Positions 49,026 to 58,926 of a stretch of DNA of 64,000 bases are shown in pieces (position 1 is the first letter of the stretch; every line of letters begins with the position of its first letter). The DNA comes from Gammaproteobacteria bacterium (GTDB taxonomy: Bacteria; Pseudomonadota; Gammaproteobacteria; Pseudomonadales; Pseudohongiellaceae): NCBI GenBank assembly GCA_019654215.1, contig BPDI01000008.1:1-64000 (forward strand). The letters run 5' to 3'. The position numbers and the translations under genes are program-made. The notes below the pieces were generated by a model. It was given only the letters and a program-made list of their open reading frames with translations, was not told the origin of the DNA and ran no database searches.

Positions 49026-49840
49026 CTATTGGCTTTCTCTCTGCCAAGCCGCACTTGAGGCAGCCGAATGCAGTATCTCCCTATTTTGACCATTTGCCGG
49101 TGGCTCTGAATCCCCAAAGATGGCTCTTATCCAATGACCATCAGTCGGATTCGGGAATATGATGTTCTTGACACCAAAATCGCTACTTCTTTCACTCGCC
49201 AGAGATCTGCGCTCCTCCACATCGGTCAAGTAATAATCCCTAGAAAAATCGTTGAGGTTATCCCCGAGCAAAACGACCACCTCAAAGTCTTCCATAATAT
49301 CTCGCTGAATTACCTCCTTGTTTGATGAATCTCTAAGGACGATCAGATGCTCAGCGTCAACGTTATCAAATCCAGCTGTCTGAAGGTTTTTTTGCGCTAG
49401 GTCGAATGTATATTCACCCTGATCTCTATTAGTGATATAAAATATTTTTACATTATTTTGTCTGCAGAACTCAGCGAATTCCAGAGATCCTGGACTTGCG
49501 GTAAAAAGGTCCTCTTCAACCCATAAGTCCCATACTGCATCATCAAAAAAATCTTCTCCGTTTGCAATCATATAACCCCAGTAGGAATTTGCGAGCAATA
49601 GGTTTCATCAACATCTGAAATTATTGCTAAAGGCTTCTGCGGCTCATGCCTTCTTGCGATCGCCGTCTCAACTTGTATTTTAGCTATATTGAAAGCTTGG
49701 TGGTATAAAGCTAAGTGTTCCGCCGCTGTCTGCTTCCAGGCAACCGCATATGCCAAGTTATTTTGCTGAGCATATATAGCGGACGAAAAAGTAACAAAAG
49801 CAAGGCTTATAAACAGTTTCGCTAGTGGTGTATTTCTCAT
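49026..49840 (-). CDS. HAD-type acid phosphatase (class C/lipoprotein e(P4)-like), one frameshift
   Basis: About 270 residues. Signal peptide RNTPLAKLFISLAFVTFSSA is cut at IYAQ. The first HAD motif is LAIISDVDETLL-like: IISDVDET in the upstream frame and LANSYWGYMIANGEDFFDD in the next, joined across a slip near 49590. Motif II Thr is in IFYITNRDQGEYTFDLAQKN, and the later Asp pair in VVLLGDNLNDFSRDYY. Motifs and length match HAD-IIIB/class C acid phosphatases, which dephosphorylate nucleotides and other small monoesters outside the cytoplasm. No lipobox is seen, so it is probably soluble. It is divergent from surE 59 bases away. Confidence 0.87.
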
Positions 49841-49899
49841 ATCCTAACCTCACGAGATTCGTGTAATTTTGTCTTAACTATAATCAATTAGGGATAATA

Positions 49900-50742
49900 A
49901 TGGACCGTGCCAATATCAAAAAAATCGCGACCGTATCGACAGTATGCTTCTTTGCATCTTTTTGCTATGAAGTAGCTGCTCAAAATTATCGCATACTCGT
50001 TACAAATGATGACGGAGTAGATTCGCCTCTCCTTCATACTCTTGTAGCTGAACTAACATTAATCGCCGACGTGGAAATTGTCGTAGTCGCCCCAGATAGG
50101 AATCAATCTGGAAGCAGCCAGTCAAGTATCGGCGGCCCTTTAGTCGTTACAAAAGTTGATCTCGAGGGTGTGGCCGAGGCCTATTCAGTATCTGGTAGAC
50201 CTGCTGATGCTGTCCGTTTTGCTGTAGTTCAATTGGACAGTGAACAAAGTTTCGATTTGGTGATATCCGGAATCAATCGTGGCGCAAATGTCGGAAATGT
50301 CTCTCATCTATCAGGCACAGTGGGGGCAGCGATGGAAGGTTTGTATCACGGCATACCTGCCATCGCAGTATCACAAGAACTTTCCGGAGTCGACACAGAA
50401 GCCTCTGCCAGATTTGTATCGCAGATAGTGAAGCGATACCGATCCATGACGCCACTCCAAGGTGTGGTTATAGCGATAAACATACCTAGTGGTGAACTAC
50501 AAGGAGTGGCCGTGCGTGGCATGGGAGACTCATACCTAAAGACTGACTCTTACAGTCTAAACCAAGAGAATGGAGAAGAGCCTTACTTTGAACCTGAGCG
50601 TATTCGGGTTGAAAGCGTTAACCCTTCAACCGATACCTATGCTTATCAGCAAGGTTATATAAGCGTGACGCCGTTAAAATTTGACTGGACAGCTTATTCG
50701 GTAATCGATGAGATAAATACTTGGAATTTAGAGTTACCGTAG
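49900..50742 (+). CDS. surE: SurE-family 5'/3'-nucleotidase with a signal peptide
   Basis: 280 residues. Family motifs are complete: ILVTNDDGVDSPLLHTL (metal-binding DD), VAPDRNQSGSSQSSI (second metal site Ser/Asn region), YSVSGRPADAVRFAV and VISGINRGANVGNVSHLSGT, then VGAAMEGLYHGIPAIAVSQ. Unlike the cytosolic housekeeping SurE, it starts with an export signal (NIKKIATVSTVCFFASFCYE, cut near AAQ) and is not next to pcm, nlpD or rpoS. It is therefore probably a secreted scavenging nucleotidase acting with the divergent acid phosphatase. Confidence 0.9.
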   Translation: MDRANIKKIATVSTVCFFASFCYEVAAQNYRILVTNDDGVDSPLLHTLVAELTLIADVEIVVVAPDRNQSGSSQSSIGGPLVVTKVDLEGVAEAYSVSGRPADAVRFAVVQLDSEQSFDLVISGINRGANVGNVSHLSGTVGAAMEGLYHGIPAIAVSQELSGVDTEASARFVSQIVKRYRSMTPLQGVVIAINIPSGELQGVAVRGMGDSYLKTDSYSLNQENGEEPYFEPERIRVESVNPSTDTYAYQQGYISVTPLKFDWTAYSVIDEINTWNLELP

Positions 50743-50778
50743 ACTGAATTATGAATTTAGACTACATGGAGAATCTCA

Positions 50779-50934
50779 ATGCACCAGAAAATCTAATACC
50801 TGGTGGCACGCCGCAACGTACAAGGGCTTTCCTGGGCCTTTTTCGCAGATGCCGGAGGTTTGATTGCCGATGGGACTCTTAGTCAAGACATAGTGCATGA
50901 CATCACCCGCGATGCTTGGAAACAGGACAACTGA
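50779..50934 (+). CDS. Micro-ORF A of a coupled pair, one indel
   Basis: GGAG then ATG 50779 reads MHQK, and with one added base continues SNTWWHAATYKGFPGPFFAD and AGGLIADGTLSQDIVHDITR, then DAWKQDN with TGA at 50932-50934 (a second slip lies near 50845). About 51 residues, no signal or membrane segment. Its stop overlaps the ATG of the next ORF (TGATG), the pattern of a translated operon. Family not recognised. Confidence 0.4.
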
Positions 50935-51095
50935 TGGTAGTTGCTGCATGTCTCTTCCTGGGTTTCCTAATTCGTTATTGGCGGCGAAAAATAACTTTTG
51001 TACCAGGGGTTATCCTGAGCAATTTGCTGCCTGCATATTTCATTGGCCCAATCTCCGTTTGGTGGCTTCTTCAAAGACTGGCCATTCTGAGTTAG
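50934..51095 (+). CDS. Micro-ORF B, small membrane protein
   Basis: 53 residues: VVAACLFLGFLIRYW is one membrane helix, then the basic RRK turn, then VPGVILSNLLPAYFIGPISV as a second, ending LLQRLAILS. The frame is clean. The start overlaps the stop of the preceding micro-ORF. No homologue is recognised. It may be a small two-helix membrane protein or the C-terminal part of a longer gene whose frame is broken upstream. Confidence 0.4.
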   Translation: MVVAACLFLGFLIRYWRRKITFVPGVILSNLLPAYFIGPISVWWLLQRLAILS

Positions 51096-51126
51096 CGAAT
51101 TTGGCCACAGCCACATTTTATAGTGA

Positions 51127-52309
51127 TCAATATTGATCGAATCTATAGCCTACATAGTTTTCTGCGAGGCTTTTTGAAGCGGAGCTGGAACTAAACAAAT
51201 ATTCCAATTCAGCTCTTTGTAATCGTTGTTGAAATGGCGTGCTGTCTGGAAACTTGTGAAGTAGTGAAGTCATATACCAGGAAAAATGCTCGCCACGCCA
51301 AACTTGTTGCAAACATTTTTTCGGATAGATTTTAATTAGATCTTCTGATCCTTTTGCGTACCACTCGCTAATAGCTTCACTCAAGTAATTGACATCTGAA
51401 ATTGCCAGGTTCATTCCCTTCGCACCAGTTGGGGGGACGATATGCGCTGCGTCTCCTGCTAGAAACAGGCGTCCAAATCGCATTGTTTCACAAACATAAC
51501 TGCGCATGGGGGTGATTCCTTTTTCCAGTATTTCACCTTCCTCCAATTTCCAGTCATTAACAATTTCTAAACGATCATGAAGTGCTTGCCAGATGCGATC
51601 ATTAGACCAGTCTTCAAAAGAATCATCTGGATTGCACTGAATATAGTTGCGGGTAATGGTCGGCGAACGCATGCTATGCAAGGCGAAGCCTGCTTCGCTA
51701 TTAGCATAAATTAATTCTTCCGAAGAAGGCGCTGCTTCAACCAGAATACCCAGCCAGGCAAATGGATAATCGCGACTAAAGCTCTTTCTCTTTGCTTCGG
51801 GGATCGATTTACGGCTTACGCCATGGAAACCATCGCAGCCGGCGATGAAGTCGCATTCTGATTGTTTCACTTCGCCTTCATGAGAAAATTTTATAGTAGG
51901 CTTGTCACTTTCAATGCCCATTAGTTCAACATCGCTGACCTCAAAAAGAATTTTCCCATCTTCTTTGATTCGCGCGCTGATCAAATCCTTAACGACTTCT
52001 TGCTGGCCGTAAATACTAATTCCTTTCCCATCAGTGAGTTCGTTAAAATCAATACGATGTGATTGATTGTCGAAGCGAATCTCGATGCCATGATGGGGTA
52101 TGCCTTCCTTCAGGAGGCGATCACCAAGCCCGACTTCTGTAAGTAGGTTAACTGTTCCTTGTTCAAGCACGCCGGCACGAACCCGGTTTTCAATGTAATC
52201 TCTACTCCGACTTTCCAGAACCAAGGAATCGATACCCTGACGCGCTAATAAGTGAGAAAGTAAGGGGGCCGGCTGGTCCAGCACCAATGATTCCGATCTG
52301 TGTCTGCAT
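51127..52309 (-). CDS. pobA: 4-Hydroxybenzoate 3-monooxygenase (PobA), one frameshift
   Basis: Flavoprotein hydroxylase giving protocatechuate from 4-hydroxybenzoate. ATG at 52307-52309 reads MQTQIGIIGAGPAG, the FAD fold. An extra C in the run near 52265 shifts the frame to LLSHLLARQGIDSLVLESRS. Then ENRVRAGVLEQGTVNLLTEV, the DFIAGCDGFHGVSR NADPH/FAD motif, and RLFLAGDAAHIVPPTGAKGM with NLAISDV. The 394-codon span is exactly normal for PobA. The open frame continues upstream to 52542, but that extension is out of frame with the GxGxxG motif and is spurious. It is divergent from the pca genes across 185 bases. Confidence 0.93.
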
Positions 52310-52494
52310 GATTTTATTACTTTGGATCGACAGAGTGATTGGTGGTTGACATATATTAAAGCCTGATTTCTTAAGTTATTGAACCTCTTTTTGCGATTAC
52401 CAGCACCACTCTTCAATGTGTTAGTTATGGCCATCAATTGGTAATATGGTTCGGAAATCACATTACGAATACCTGGATAGGATAGGGGCAGACG
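52310..52494. promoter_or_regulatory. Shared divergent promoter region of pobA and pcaC
   Basis: 185 bases between two divergent catabolic transcripts, so both promoters and any PobR/PcaR-type operator must lie here. I could not identify a specific operator by eye, and no regulator gene is adjacent. Confidence 0.5.
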
Positions 52495-52893
52495 GTGTCT
52501 GAAGAAAAACCCGATAAAGAATTGTACGAGCTTGGATTGCAAGTTCGAAGAGAAGTTTTAGGCAGCGACTACGTCGACGCAGCGCTGGTTAATTCCAACG
52601 ACCTAGATGAAGAATTTCAACGTTGGATTACGGTAACTGCATGGGGAGCGATATGGGGGCGGAGCACTCTAACTCGTCGCGACCGCAGCCTAATAACTAT
52701 TACGCAATTAGCCAGTTTAGGTCATCTTGAGGAACTTGCTTTGCATCTGCGCGCAACAGTATCCACTGGTCTAAGCAGGGAAGATATTAAAGAAGTACTA
52801 ATGCAGGTTGGAGTCTATTCAGGAGTGCCTGCGGCAAACAGTGCTTTCCGTGTAGCCAAACAAGTATTTAACGAACTGGACCAATCGGCTTAG
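52495..52893 (+). CDS. pcaC: 4-Carboxymuconolactone decarboxylase (PcaC)
   Basis: 132 residues from GTG 52495. It decarboxylates gamma-carboxymuconolactone to beta-ketoadipate enol-lactone. GLQVRREVLGSDYVDAALVN, FQRWITVTAWGAIWGRSTLT, RRDRSLITITQLASLGHLEE (with the catalytic region), LHLRATVSTGLSREDIKEVL and GVYSGVPAANSAFRVAKQVF match the family throughout. The frame is intact. It leads the pca operon; pcaD, which would complete the lactone step, is not in the window. Confidence 0.92.
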   Translation: MSEEKPDKELYELGLQVRREVLGSDYVDAALVNSNDLDEEFQRWITVTAWGAIWGRSTLTRRDRSLITITQLASLGHLEELALHLRATVSTGLSREDIKEVLMQVGVYSGVPAANSAFRVAKQVFNELDQSA

Positions 52894-52915
52894 GATTGTA
52901 TTTTTTAGAAAACAA

Positions 52916-53637
52916 ATGGCTAAGATAGATTTAGATCAACATCCTCCTTACCTTTACCCCGATTACAAATCATCGGCTTTCCGTGGTCCTACGCAAGACC
53001 CAATAGATTTCTCTTGTCTAACCGCTTTGAGTCCAAGTGAAGTTGTAGCTGAATTTGCTGGAGGATTGCGGAATCGATTTGGTGTTGGAGACTTAGATCA
53101 CGACTTGATTCGAAATGCTCAGCAGGGCGGCATTCCTTTAGGCGAGCGTATGGTGGTCTCTGGTCAAGTGCTTAGTCAATGGGGCAAACCTGAGCCAGGG
53201 GTATTAATAGAAGTATGGCAGGGGAACGCGAGCGGCCGTTATGCTCATAAGGTTGATGACCATGATGCGCCACTAGATCCAAATTTTCTTGGTGTCGGTC
53301 GTTGTATTACCGACAAGGAAGGTCGTTATCGCTTTTATACAATTAAGCCTGGAGCTTACCCCTGGAAGAATCATCCCAATGCTTGGCGCCCTCAACACAT
53401 CCACTTTTCTTTGATTGGTGAGTCGATTGCTGATCGCCTTGTAACACAGATGTATTTTCCCGGAGATCCATTGCTCGATTATGACCCGATATTCACTGCG
53501 GTGCCGGATTCAGCGAAGGAGCATTTAATCTCTACTTTAGATTTGAGCATTACGGAAGCCGATTTTGCCTTGGGTTATCATTTTGACATCGTACTGGCTG
53601 GTGCTAATGCAACACCGGTAGATGGGAGCATGATTGA
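52916..53637 (+). CDS. pcaH: Protocatechuate 3,4-dioxygenase beta subunit (PcaH)
   Basis: Intradiol ring-cleavage subunit that holds the non-haem iron. YPDYKSSAFRGPTQDPI, MVVSGQVLSQWGKPEPGVLI and YRFYTIKPGAYPWKNHPNAW carry the two Tyr ligands, and RPQHIHFSLIG the two His ligands. The chain ends where PcaH normally ends, at HFDIVLAGANATPVDG, but there is no stop: the frame runs on through SMIDLMKSDLPLTPSQT into the alpha subunit. End coordinate is therefore set at the family boundary. The fusion may be real or the result of a single-base error (see findings). Confidence 0.9.
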
Positions 53638-53640
53638 TCT

Positions 53641-54198
53641 TATGAAATCCGACCTGCCCTTAACGCCATCACAAACATTAGGACCTTATTTCGCAATTGG
53701 CTTGAACCAATCTGAAAATGAAGGTCGACTGGCGAGCCCACTGGGCAATGAGATTACTGGAGAAGGCGAAATAATCTCTATAGCTGGTAGAGTGATTGAT
53801 GGAAATGGAGACCCAGTGCCTGATGCATTGATTGAAATACGGCAAGCGGATGTTCAGGAAGTTTTAGTAATCCTGGCTTCTTTGGTTTAGCTCGCAGTCA
53901 CACTGGCGAAAATCTTGAAGCAAAATACTCCTTTATAACCATTAAACCAGGCGCCGCGACAGAGTTGGAAGCACCATACATTTCAGTCGCAATCTATATG
54001 CGAGGATTGCTGACTCATGTTTATACTCGTTTGTACTTTTCCGATGAATCATCAGCAAATGAAAAGGACGCATTACTAAATCAAGTTTCTGAAGCCCGAC
54101 AGCATACGCTTATTGCGCACCACAATGAGTCTGAAGGAATCTATGAATTCGATATTCATATGCAAGGTAAAAATGAAACAGTATTTTTCCAGTTGTAA
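53641..54198 (+). CDS. pcaG: Protocatechuate 3,4-dioxygenase alpha subunit (PcaG), one frameshift
   Basis: About 186 residues from ATG 53641: MKSDLPLTPSQTLGPYFAIG is the usual PcaG start, and GEIISIAGRVIDGNGDPVPD, ALIEIRQADV the intradiol beta strands. One slip near 53860 leads to SGSFSNPGFFGLARSHTGEN, then YSFITIKPGAATELEAPYIS and VAIYMRGLLTHVYTRLYFSD, and the C-terminus YEFDIHMQGKNETVFFQL. The alpha subunit shapes the active site with PcaH. pcaB starts 12 bases after its stop. Confidence 0.9.
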
Positions 54199-54210
54199 GT
54201 GGTGGACTAA

Positions 54211-55530
54211 ATGGTAAGCGCACAGGATTCAACAATCACATCATCAAGTTTCTCTGACAAAGAAATTGCAGAGTTGTTTAGTGATGTTGGTGAAATCGAT
54301 GCCTTAGTGTTATTTGAACGGGAATTGGCTCGGGTGCAGGAATCGTTGCAAATTATTCCAGAAGGAATCGGAAAGGAAATCTATGCTGTGCTCGAAAATG
54401 CAAAATTCGATACTGAGCTACTTGCAACAGGATTCGAAAACGATGGCATTCCAATTCCTGCATTACTAAAGCAGCTGCGTGAACAATTGGAACCTGCAGT
54501 GGCAAACTATCTGCATTTTTGTGCAACCAGTCAGGACGTAATCGATACTGCATTAATCATTCGTATCAAATCAGCAGTAGAGATAATAGGAAAAAACCTC
54601 AAGGGCTTAACCGCAGAGTTAGGTAGGCTTGCTCAGAAACATAAAGCCACCGTAATGATTGGGCGTACTCGCAATCAGAGTGCATCTCCAACCGTATTTG
54701 CACTAAAAATTGTAAACTGGTTGGCACCACTGCAAAGGCAACAACAAAGGCTAAATGAATTGCTACCTCGATTGTTGGTTATTCAATTTAGTGGCGCCAC
54801 AGGCACTAATGCAGCTCTAGGTAATAAAGGAAGGGAAGTAAGTAGCGCTTTAGCGGCAGCATTGGGGCTTGCTACAGCAGATTCTTCCTGGCATGCGCAA
54901 CGAGATACTATAGTTGAATTTTCGAACTGGCTTAGCATGACAGCTGGGCAGATTGGCAAGATGGCGCAGGATATTTTGTTGATGGCGCAGAATGAAGTGG
55001 GAGAAATTAGGTTCAGTGGTGCTGGAAAATCTTCCACCATGCCAAACAAGTTCAATCCCGTACTCGCCGAAACCTTGCTAAGCCTAGCAAGTTATTGTCG
55101 GAGTCAATCGGATCTTATGGGATCCACATTAGTCGCTTCCCATGAGCGGGATGGAGTTTGTATGTCGCTTGATCGACTGGCATTCCCACCTTTAATTTGC
55201 GCAGCGGCAGCGAGTATCACGCAGGCAATAAAATGCCTGGCCAGCATGAGCGTTAACGAAGAAGCGATGAGCAGAAATCTGATTGCTGACAACGGACGCA
55301 TTATGGCTGAAGCGGCGGTATTTGAGCTGGTTAAATCAATGAAGCGAAGCAAAGCATCTGCGTTGGTAAGGCAGGCCTGTGAACTAAGCTTGACTAATAA
55401 CAGTCATATGATCGATGAGTTGCAATCTTTAAGTGATGTCAATCTGAATTGGGATGAATTAAAAAAACCAAAAAACTATTTAGGAAATGCTGAGGAAGTT
55501 ATTGACAGTGTTTTGCAAATAAATAGTTAA
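54211..55530 (+). CDS. pcaB: 3-Carboxy-cis,cis-muconate cycloisomerase (PcaB)
   Basis: Intact 439-residue member of the fumarase/argininosuccinate-lyase superfamily, forming gamma-carboxymuconolactone from the ring-cleavage product. IPIPALLKQLREQLEPAVAN, YLHFCATSQDVIDTALIIR, MIGRTRNQSASPTVFALKIV and the superfamily signature GKSSTMPNKFNPVLAE are present, as is LGLATADSSWHAQRDTIVEF. Fourth gene of the pcaC-H-G-B operon. A C-terminal pcaB-specific region runs to residue 439. Confidence 0.92.
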   Translation: MVSAQDSTITSSSFSDKEIAELFSDVGEIDALVLFERELARVQESLQIIPEGIGKEIYAVLENAKFDTELLATGFENDGIPIPALLKQLREQLEPAVANYLHFCATSQDVIDTALIIRIKSAVEIIGKNLKGLTAELGRLAQKHKATVMIGRTRNQSASPTVFALKIVNWLAPLQRQQQRLNELLPRLLVIQFSGATGTNAALGNKGREVSSALAAALGLATADSSWHAQRDTIVEFSNWLSMTAGQIGKMAQDILLMAQNEVGEIRFSGAGKSSTMPNKFNPVLAETLLSLASYCRSQSDLMGSTLVASHERDGVCMSLDRLAFPPLICAAAASITQAIKCLASMSVNEEAMSRNLIADNGRIMAEAAVFELVKSMKRSKASALVRQACELSLTNNSHMIDELQSLSDVNLNWDELKKPKNYLGNAEEVIDSVLQINS

Positions 55531-55552
55531 CTTTTCATTAAGGATGAATTCC

Positions 55553-56579
55553 ATGATTTCTAGGTGTGTTTTAATTCTTTCTTTGTTTTTGATCAGCTCA
55601 GCTTCTGCGCATCATTCGCGTGCTGTTTTTAATCTCGATACAAATGTAGAAATAGAAGGAACACTGGTCGAATTAGCCTGGCGTAATCCCCATGCCTATG
55701 TGATTGTCGAAAGCATTGATGAGCAAGGTAATCCGGTTGAGTGGACATTTGAAGGGCATTCCATCGCCGGTCTTGTACGCAATGGCTGGAATCGAAATTC
55801 ATTTCAAGTGGGTGAGCGTGTGGTAGTGGATGCTCGGCCTAATCGAGACCCTCAAAGATTGTTTGGATTATTGAATTATGTAACCAAGGCTAATGGAGAT
55901 ACGCTATATGCATTTAGTCGTCCTCCGGAAGATACGCCGCCGCCGCGACGTCCCATTACGCCTTCAACAGATTTTTCTGGTACTTGGCGGCCAGTTCTTG
56001 ATCTGCGTCAAACTCTAGTTGGTGGTTTCGAGCCTCCTGCGGGCTGGCCTTATACCCAAAGAGGGCTGGCAGAAGTTGCGATCTTTGACATTAACGATGA
56101 TCCAGGACTTGATTGTGAATCTTATCCAATGCCACGTATAACTCGCTTTCCCTACAATCAACATTGGGAAGTATCCGGTGACACTATTACGATCGTACAT
56201 GAACAAGCTACTACGGTCAGAAATATGAATATGAATTCTGGTGCATCTATTCCTGCTACTCATGTGCCGGATCAAAATGGTTATTCAATGGGTCGTATTG
56301 CCGGTGACGGCGCATTAATTGTAACTACAGCCGGATTTGCTAAACACAAAATGGGGTAGTGAACGAGGAGTGAGTTCAAGCGACCAAAAAGTCGTGATTG
56401 AAACCTATCGCTTGACTGATGGTGGTTATGGCCTGGAGTTGACCTATACCATTACTGATCCGGAATATTTAACTGATACGGTTAGGCTTGGTCGAAATTT
56501 TCGCCTCATACCAGATTACGATTTTACTGAAGAACCATGTGATCCAGTGCAAGCTCGTCGCCATCTGCAGTTCGATTAG
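55553..56579 (+). CDS. Exported DUF6152-like protein, one frameshift
   Basis: About 342 residues. AAGGA precedes ATG 55553 (eight bases), which fits better than ATG 55544. Signal peptide ISRCVLILSLFLISSASA is followed by HHSRAVFNLDTNVEIEGTLV and ELAWRNPHAYVIV, the DUF6152 signature. The second half (FSGTWRPVLDLRQTLVGGFE, DDPGLDCESYPMPRITRFPY, IVHEQATTVRN) is shared with many marine proteins of unknown function. A slip at about 56355 leads to KVVIETYRLTDGGYGLELTY and the end CDPVQARRHLQFD. It is 22 bases after pcaB, but a role in aromatic catabolism is not implied. Confidence 0.8.
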
Positions 56580-56682
56580 AAAAAGGGTTCATAAAAGGAC
56601 CCAAAGGGTACCATTGACTCAAAATCTACTCACCCATGAATTGGATTACTAACCGATTTTACGGTCAACCCAAAGTCAGTAA

Positions 56683-57734
56683 TTACTCGATTAACTTTTT
56701 CCCGGGTTTTTTCCCTTGTTGAGTCCAGTGGCCGCTATCCATTACGGTGTGCTTTTCCAGATCTGTAATGAAATCTTCCATGCCGTCCGCGGAAGAAGGA
56801 GGCAGGATTACGTCGTTCTCTGCGCCAATGTATAGACTGGGTACTTCGATGCGAGTTAGAGCATTGGCCATAACGGCGCCAATTCTTCCTGCTGCGCGAT
56901 ACCAATTAAGTCCACCGGTAAAGCCTGTGGCTTCATAGGTTTCAGTGAAGAAAGTGCATTACTTGTTCAGACATGAATGGTTCGCCAGGGGGAGTGTCTC
57001 TCTGTAGCATGGCGAGCAGATCCATACGTCTTTCGCCCTGAATCTTCGGGAATTTGCGCAAACGCTTCTGCATCCCAAATGCCACCGCGAGACAAAATGA
57101 AATCGAAGGTCTTGCGGACGTCCGCTCCAAGAATTTCTTCGGCATATCCAGGTTGCTGAAAAGTGGCAAAGTAGTAGCGTGGTGTCATAATAATTAAAGA
57201 TGGTTCACTATCTTCTGCTGGAGGCAAGTTCGTAGGGCGAGCCGCAGATGTGTTTAAGCCGATTACACCAAGGCAGCGATCCGGATGAAGGCGAGGCATT
57301 GCCCATACCACTGCGCCACCCCAGTCGTGACCAACGAATATGCTTTTTCTATGCCTTTGGCATCCATGATGCCCAGTAAATCATCGCAAAAAATACCGAG
57401 GTCATATTGCATTGAATCCTCAGGGGCCTCGGTCAATCCAAAACCCCTCTGATCAGGAGCAATGGCGTGAAATCCTGCTGCAGCTACTGCATCGATTTGG
57501 CTTCGCCAACTAAAGGCTAACTCTGGCCATCCATGACAGAACACCACGGCAGGTCCTTCACCTTTTTCGTAGACAGCCATATCAATCCCGTTAGTCCGAA
57601 TGAAGCGTGGCTCAGGCATCATGGGCGCAGGTCGCACTCTATTATTTTGTCCATGAGCCGAAATCGGAAGCAATGCGCTGCCAATGCCGGCAATGGTGGA
57701 ATGCTTTATAAATTCCCGACGAGTTTTTTCTCAT
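56683..57734 (-). CDS. Tat-exported epoxide hydrolase-like alpha/beta hydrolase, frameshifted
   Basis: About 350 residues. ATG at 57732-57734, with one A removed from the AAAAAA run, gives MRKTRREFIKHSTIAGIGSA, a Tat signal. Then FCHGWPELAFSWRSQIDAVA (HGWP oxyanion motif), APDQRGFGLTEAPEDSMQYD and, after a slip near 57340, HDWGGAVVWAMPRLHPDRCL with the nucleophile Asp, all hallmarks of alpha/beta epoxide hydrolases. The lid is EPSLIIMTPRYYFATFQQPG, and the C-terminal part VPSLYIGAENDVILPPSSAD carries the acid and MDSGHWTQQGKKPG the catalytic His. Slips near 57340, 57000-57020 and 56945. It is the third gene of the minus-strand PQQ operon. Confidence 0.83.
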
Positions 57735-57775
57735 TACTTTTATGCTCCCCTCTCTAGAATATGGGTTTTCTTTGC

Positions 57776-58926
57776 TCAAGGAGTTTTTTTTCGCTCTTCA
57801 CGACGATCTACTTGTTCATCTAAGTTTGGCTTATTAAATTCAGCTTTAAAAGGATAGTCATGCTTTACTATTTGGCTCTCGCATTGATCTGTTTTTTGGA
57901 ATTATCCATTCACATCCAGGTGTTTTTTTGGGGGGCCATTGTTCCAACAGGCTAATAACTCCGCAAAATCTTCAGATTGGGTGCCAGGGGCATGGGGGGG
58001 GCATATGATCATTTGGGTGCCAGCCGTCCCCTAGAAATTCTTCAACCTTTTTTCATTCCGAGGCGGTGACAATTCAGGCAAGAATTATCTTCAATGTGAA
58101 TGGTACGCATGCCCCCAATCGCTTCCACCTAGTTGATAGTAAGGAAATTTTTGCTCCATTTAAAACATAGGGACTGCAGTTTGCGAGGGATGGCTAGTCA
58201 GCTTCGCCGCATCTATGAATGGATTGTGGATAAATGGATCGCTTTGATGGCATTCCACACATTGTGTGTCTTGTGGTGGGGGAGTAACCCCACATTGAAT
58301 TCTTCAGGTTCATCTGTGCTCGGCAATGCCCCCGAGCATACGGTTTTTTTTTTTTGATCAATAAAAGTCCAGGGGAGATTTTATCACCGCTCTCAAAAAA
58401 AAGCTGTAGCTCCTGTAATTGAATTGTAGCCAATCAATTGCACTGATTTTTGGCATATCAAATTTTTTCTGTATCTCTTCCATCATGACGACAGAAGCTA
58501 ACCCAGAAAAACATGGGGTAATGATTTGCCTACTGCATTTTTTGCCTTGATAGCGCTGGAGGCTCGATCCGGACATGCAATCCCCTATCTGCAAGCTCGG
58601 ATTATCGCAATTGTGCAATCCTGGTTTTCCCCCAATGTCTTCACGCCATCAATATATATTGGTATTTCAACACCAGCACCGCAGTCAACAACAGGTATTA
58701 CTCCTAGTTCTGGCTCGATCATTTTAGCATATTCCCATTGGTGTTGATTTTTTTTCCATAACTATTGTTATCTGGCATGCATGATTGCCTTTGTGAAAAT
58801 AGTTTTATGATTTTTTTCTGAAATAAGATTTTGATCTTGTAGATAAAAGGTTTTTTGGGCGAAGCATAAATTAGGGCCACAGTTGCTGCGATTGCTAGAA
58901 AATATGCCCTGGAAATAATTGATCAT
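57776..58926 (-). CDS. Exported dihaem c-type cytochrome-like protein, heavily frameshifted
   Basis: Reconstructed from scattered reverse frames. ATG at 58924-58926 abuts the PQQ-dehydrogenase stop (TAAATG) and reads INYFQGIFSSNRSNCGPNLC, ending FAQ, a likely signal. Then QWEYAKMIEPELGVIPVVDC, GAGVEIPIYIDGVKTLGEN, SLQIGDCMSGSSLQRYQGK, LPHVFLG, two haem sites QCVECHQSDPFIHNPFIDAA and TIHIEDNSCLNCHRLGM, and a tail of KHDYPFKAEFNKPNLDEQVD and RREERKK. About 380 residues and more than ten indels, many in G, C or T runs of 7-12. I do not recognise a named family; two CxxCH sites make it a candidate electron carrier for the dehydrogenase. Confidence 0.62.

Noticed and set aside
52310-52542. PobA with a 78-residue N-terminal extension (open frame reaching 52542)
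   Set aside because: The extension is out of frame with the GxGxxG FAD motif, overlaps pcaC, and has no domain. A frameshift at the C run near 52265 restores the normal start at 52309 and a 394-codon gene.
56588-56605. GGGTTC / GGACCC hairpin after the DUF6152 gene as a terminator
   Set aside because: Short stem with a wobble pair and no following T run.
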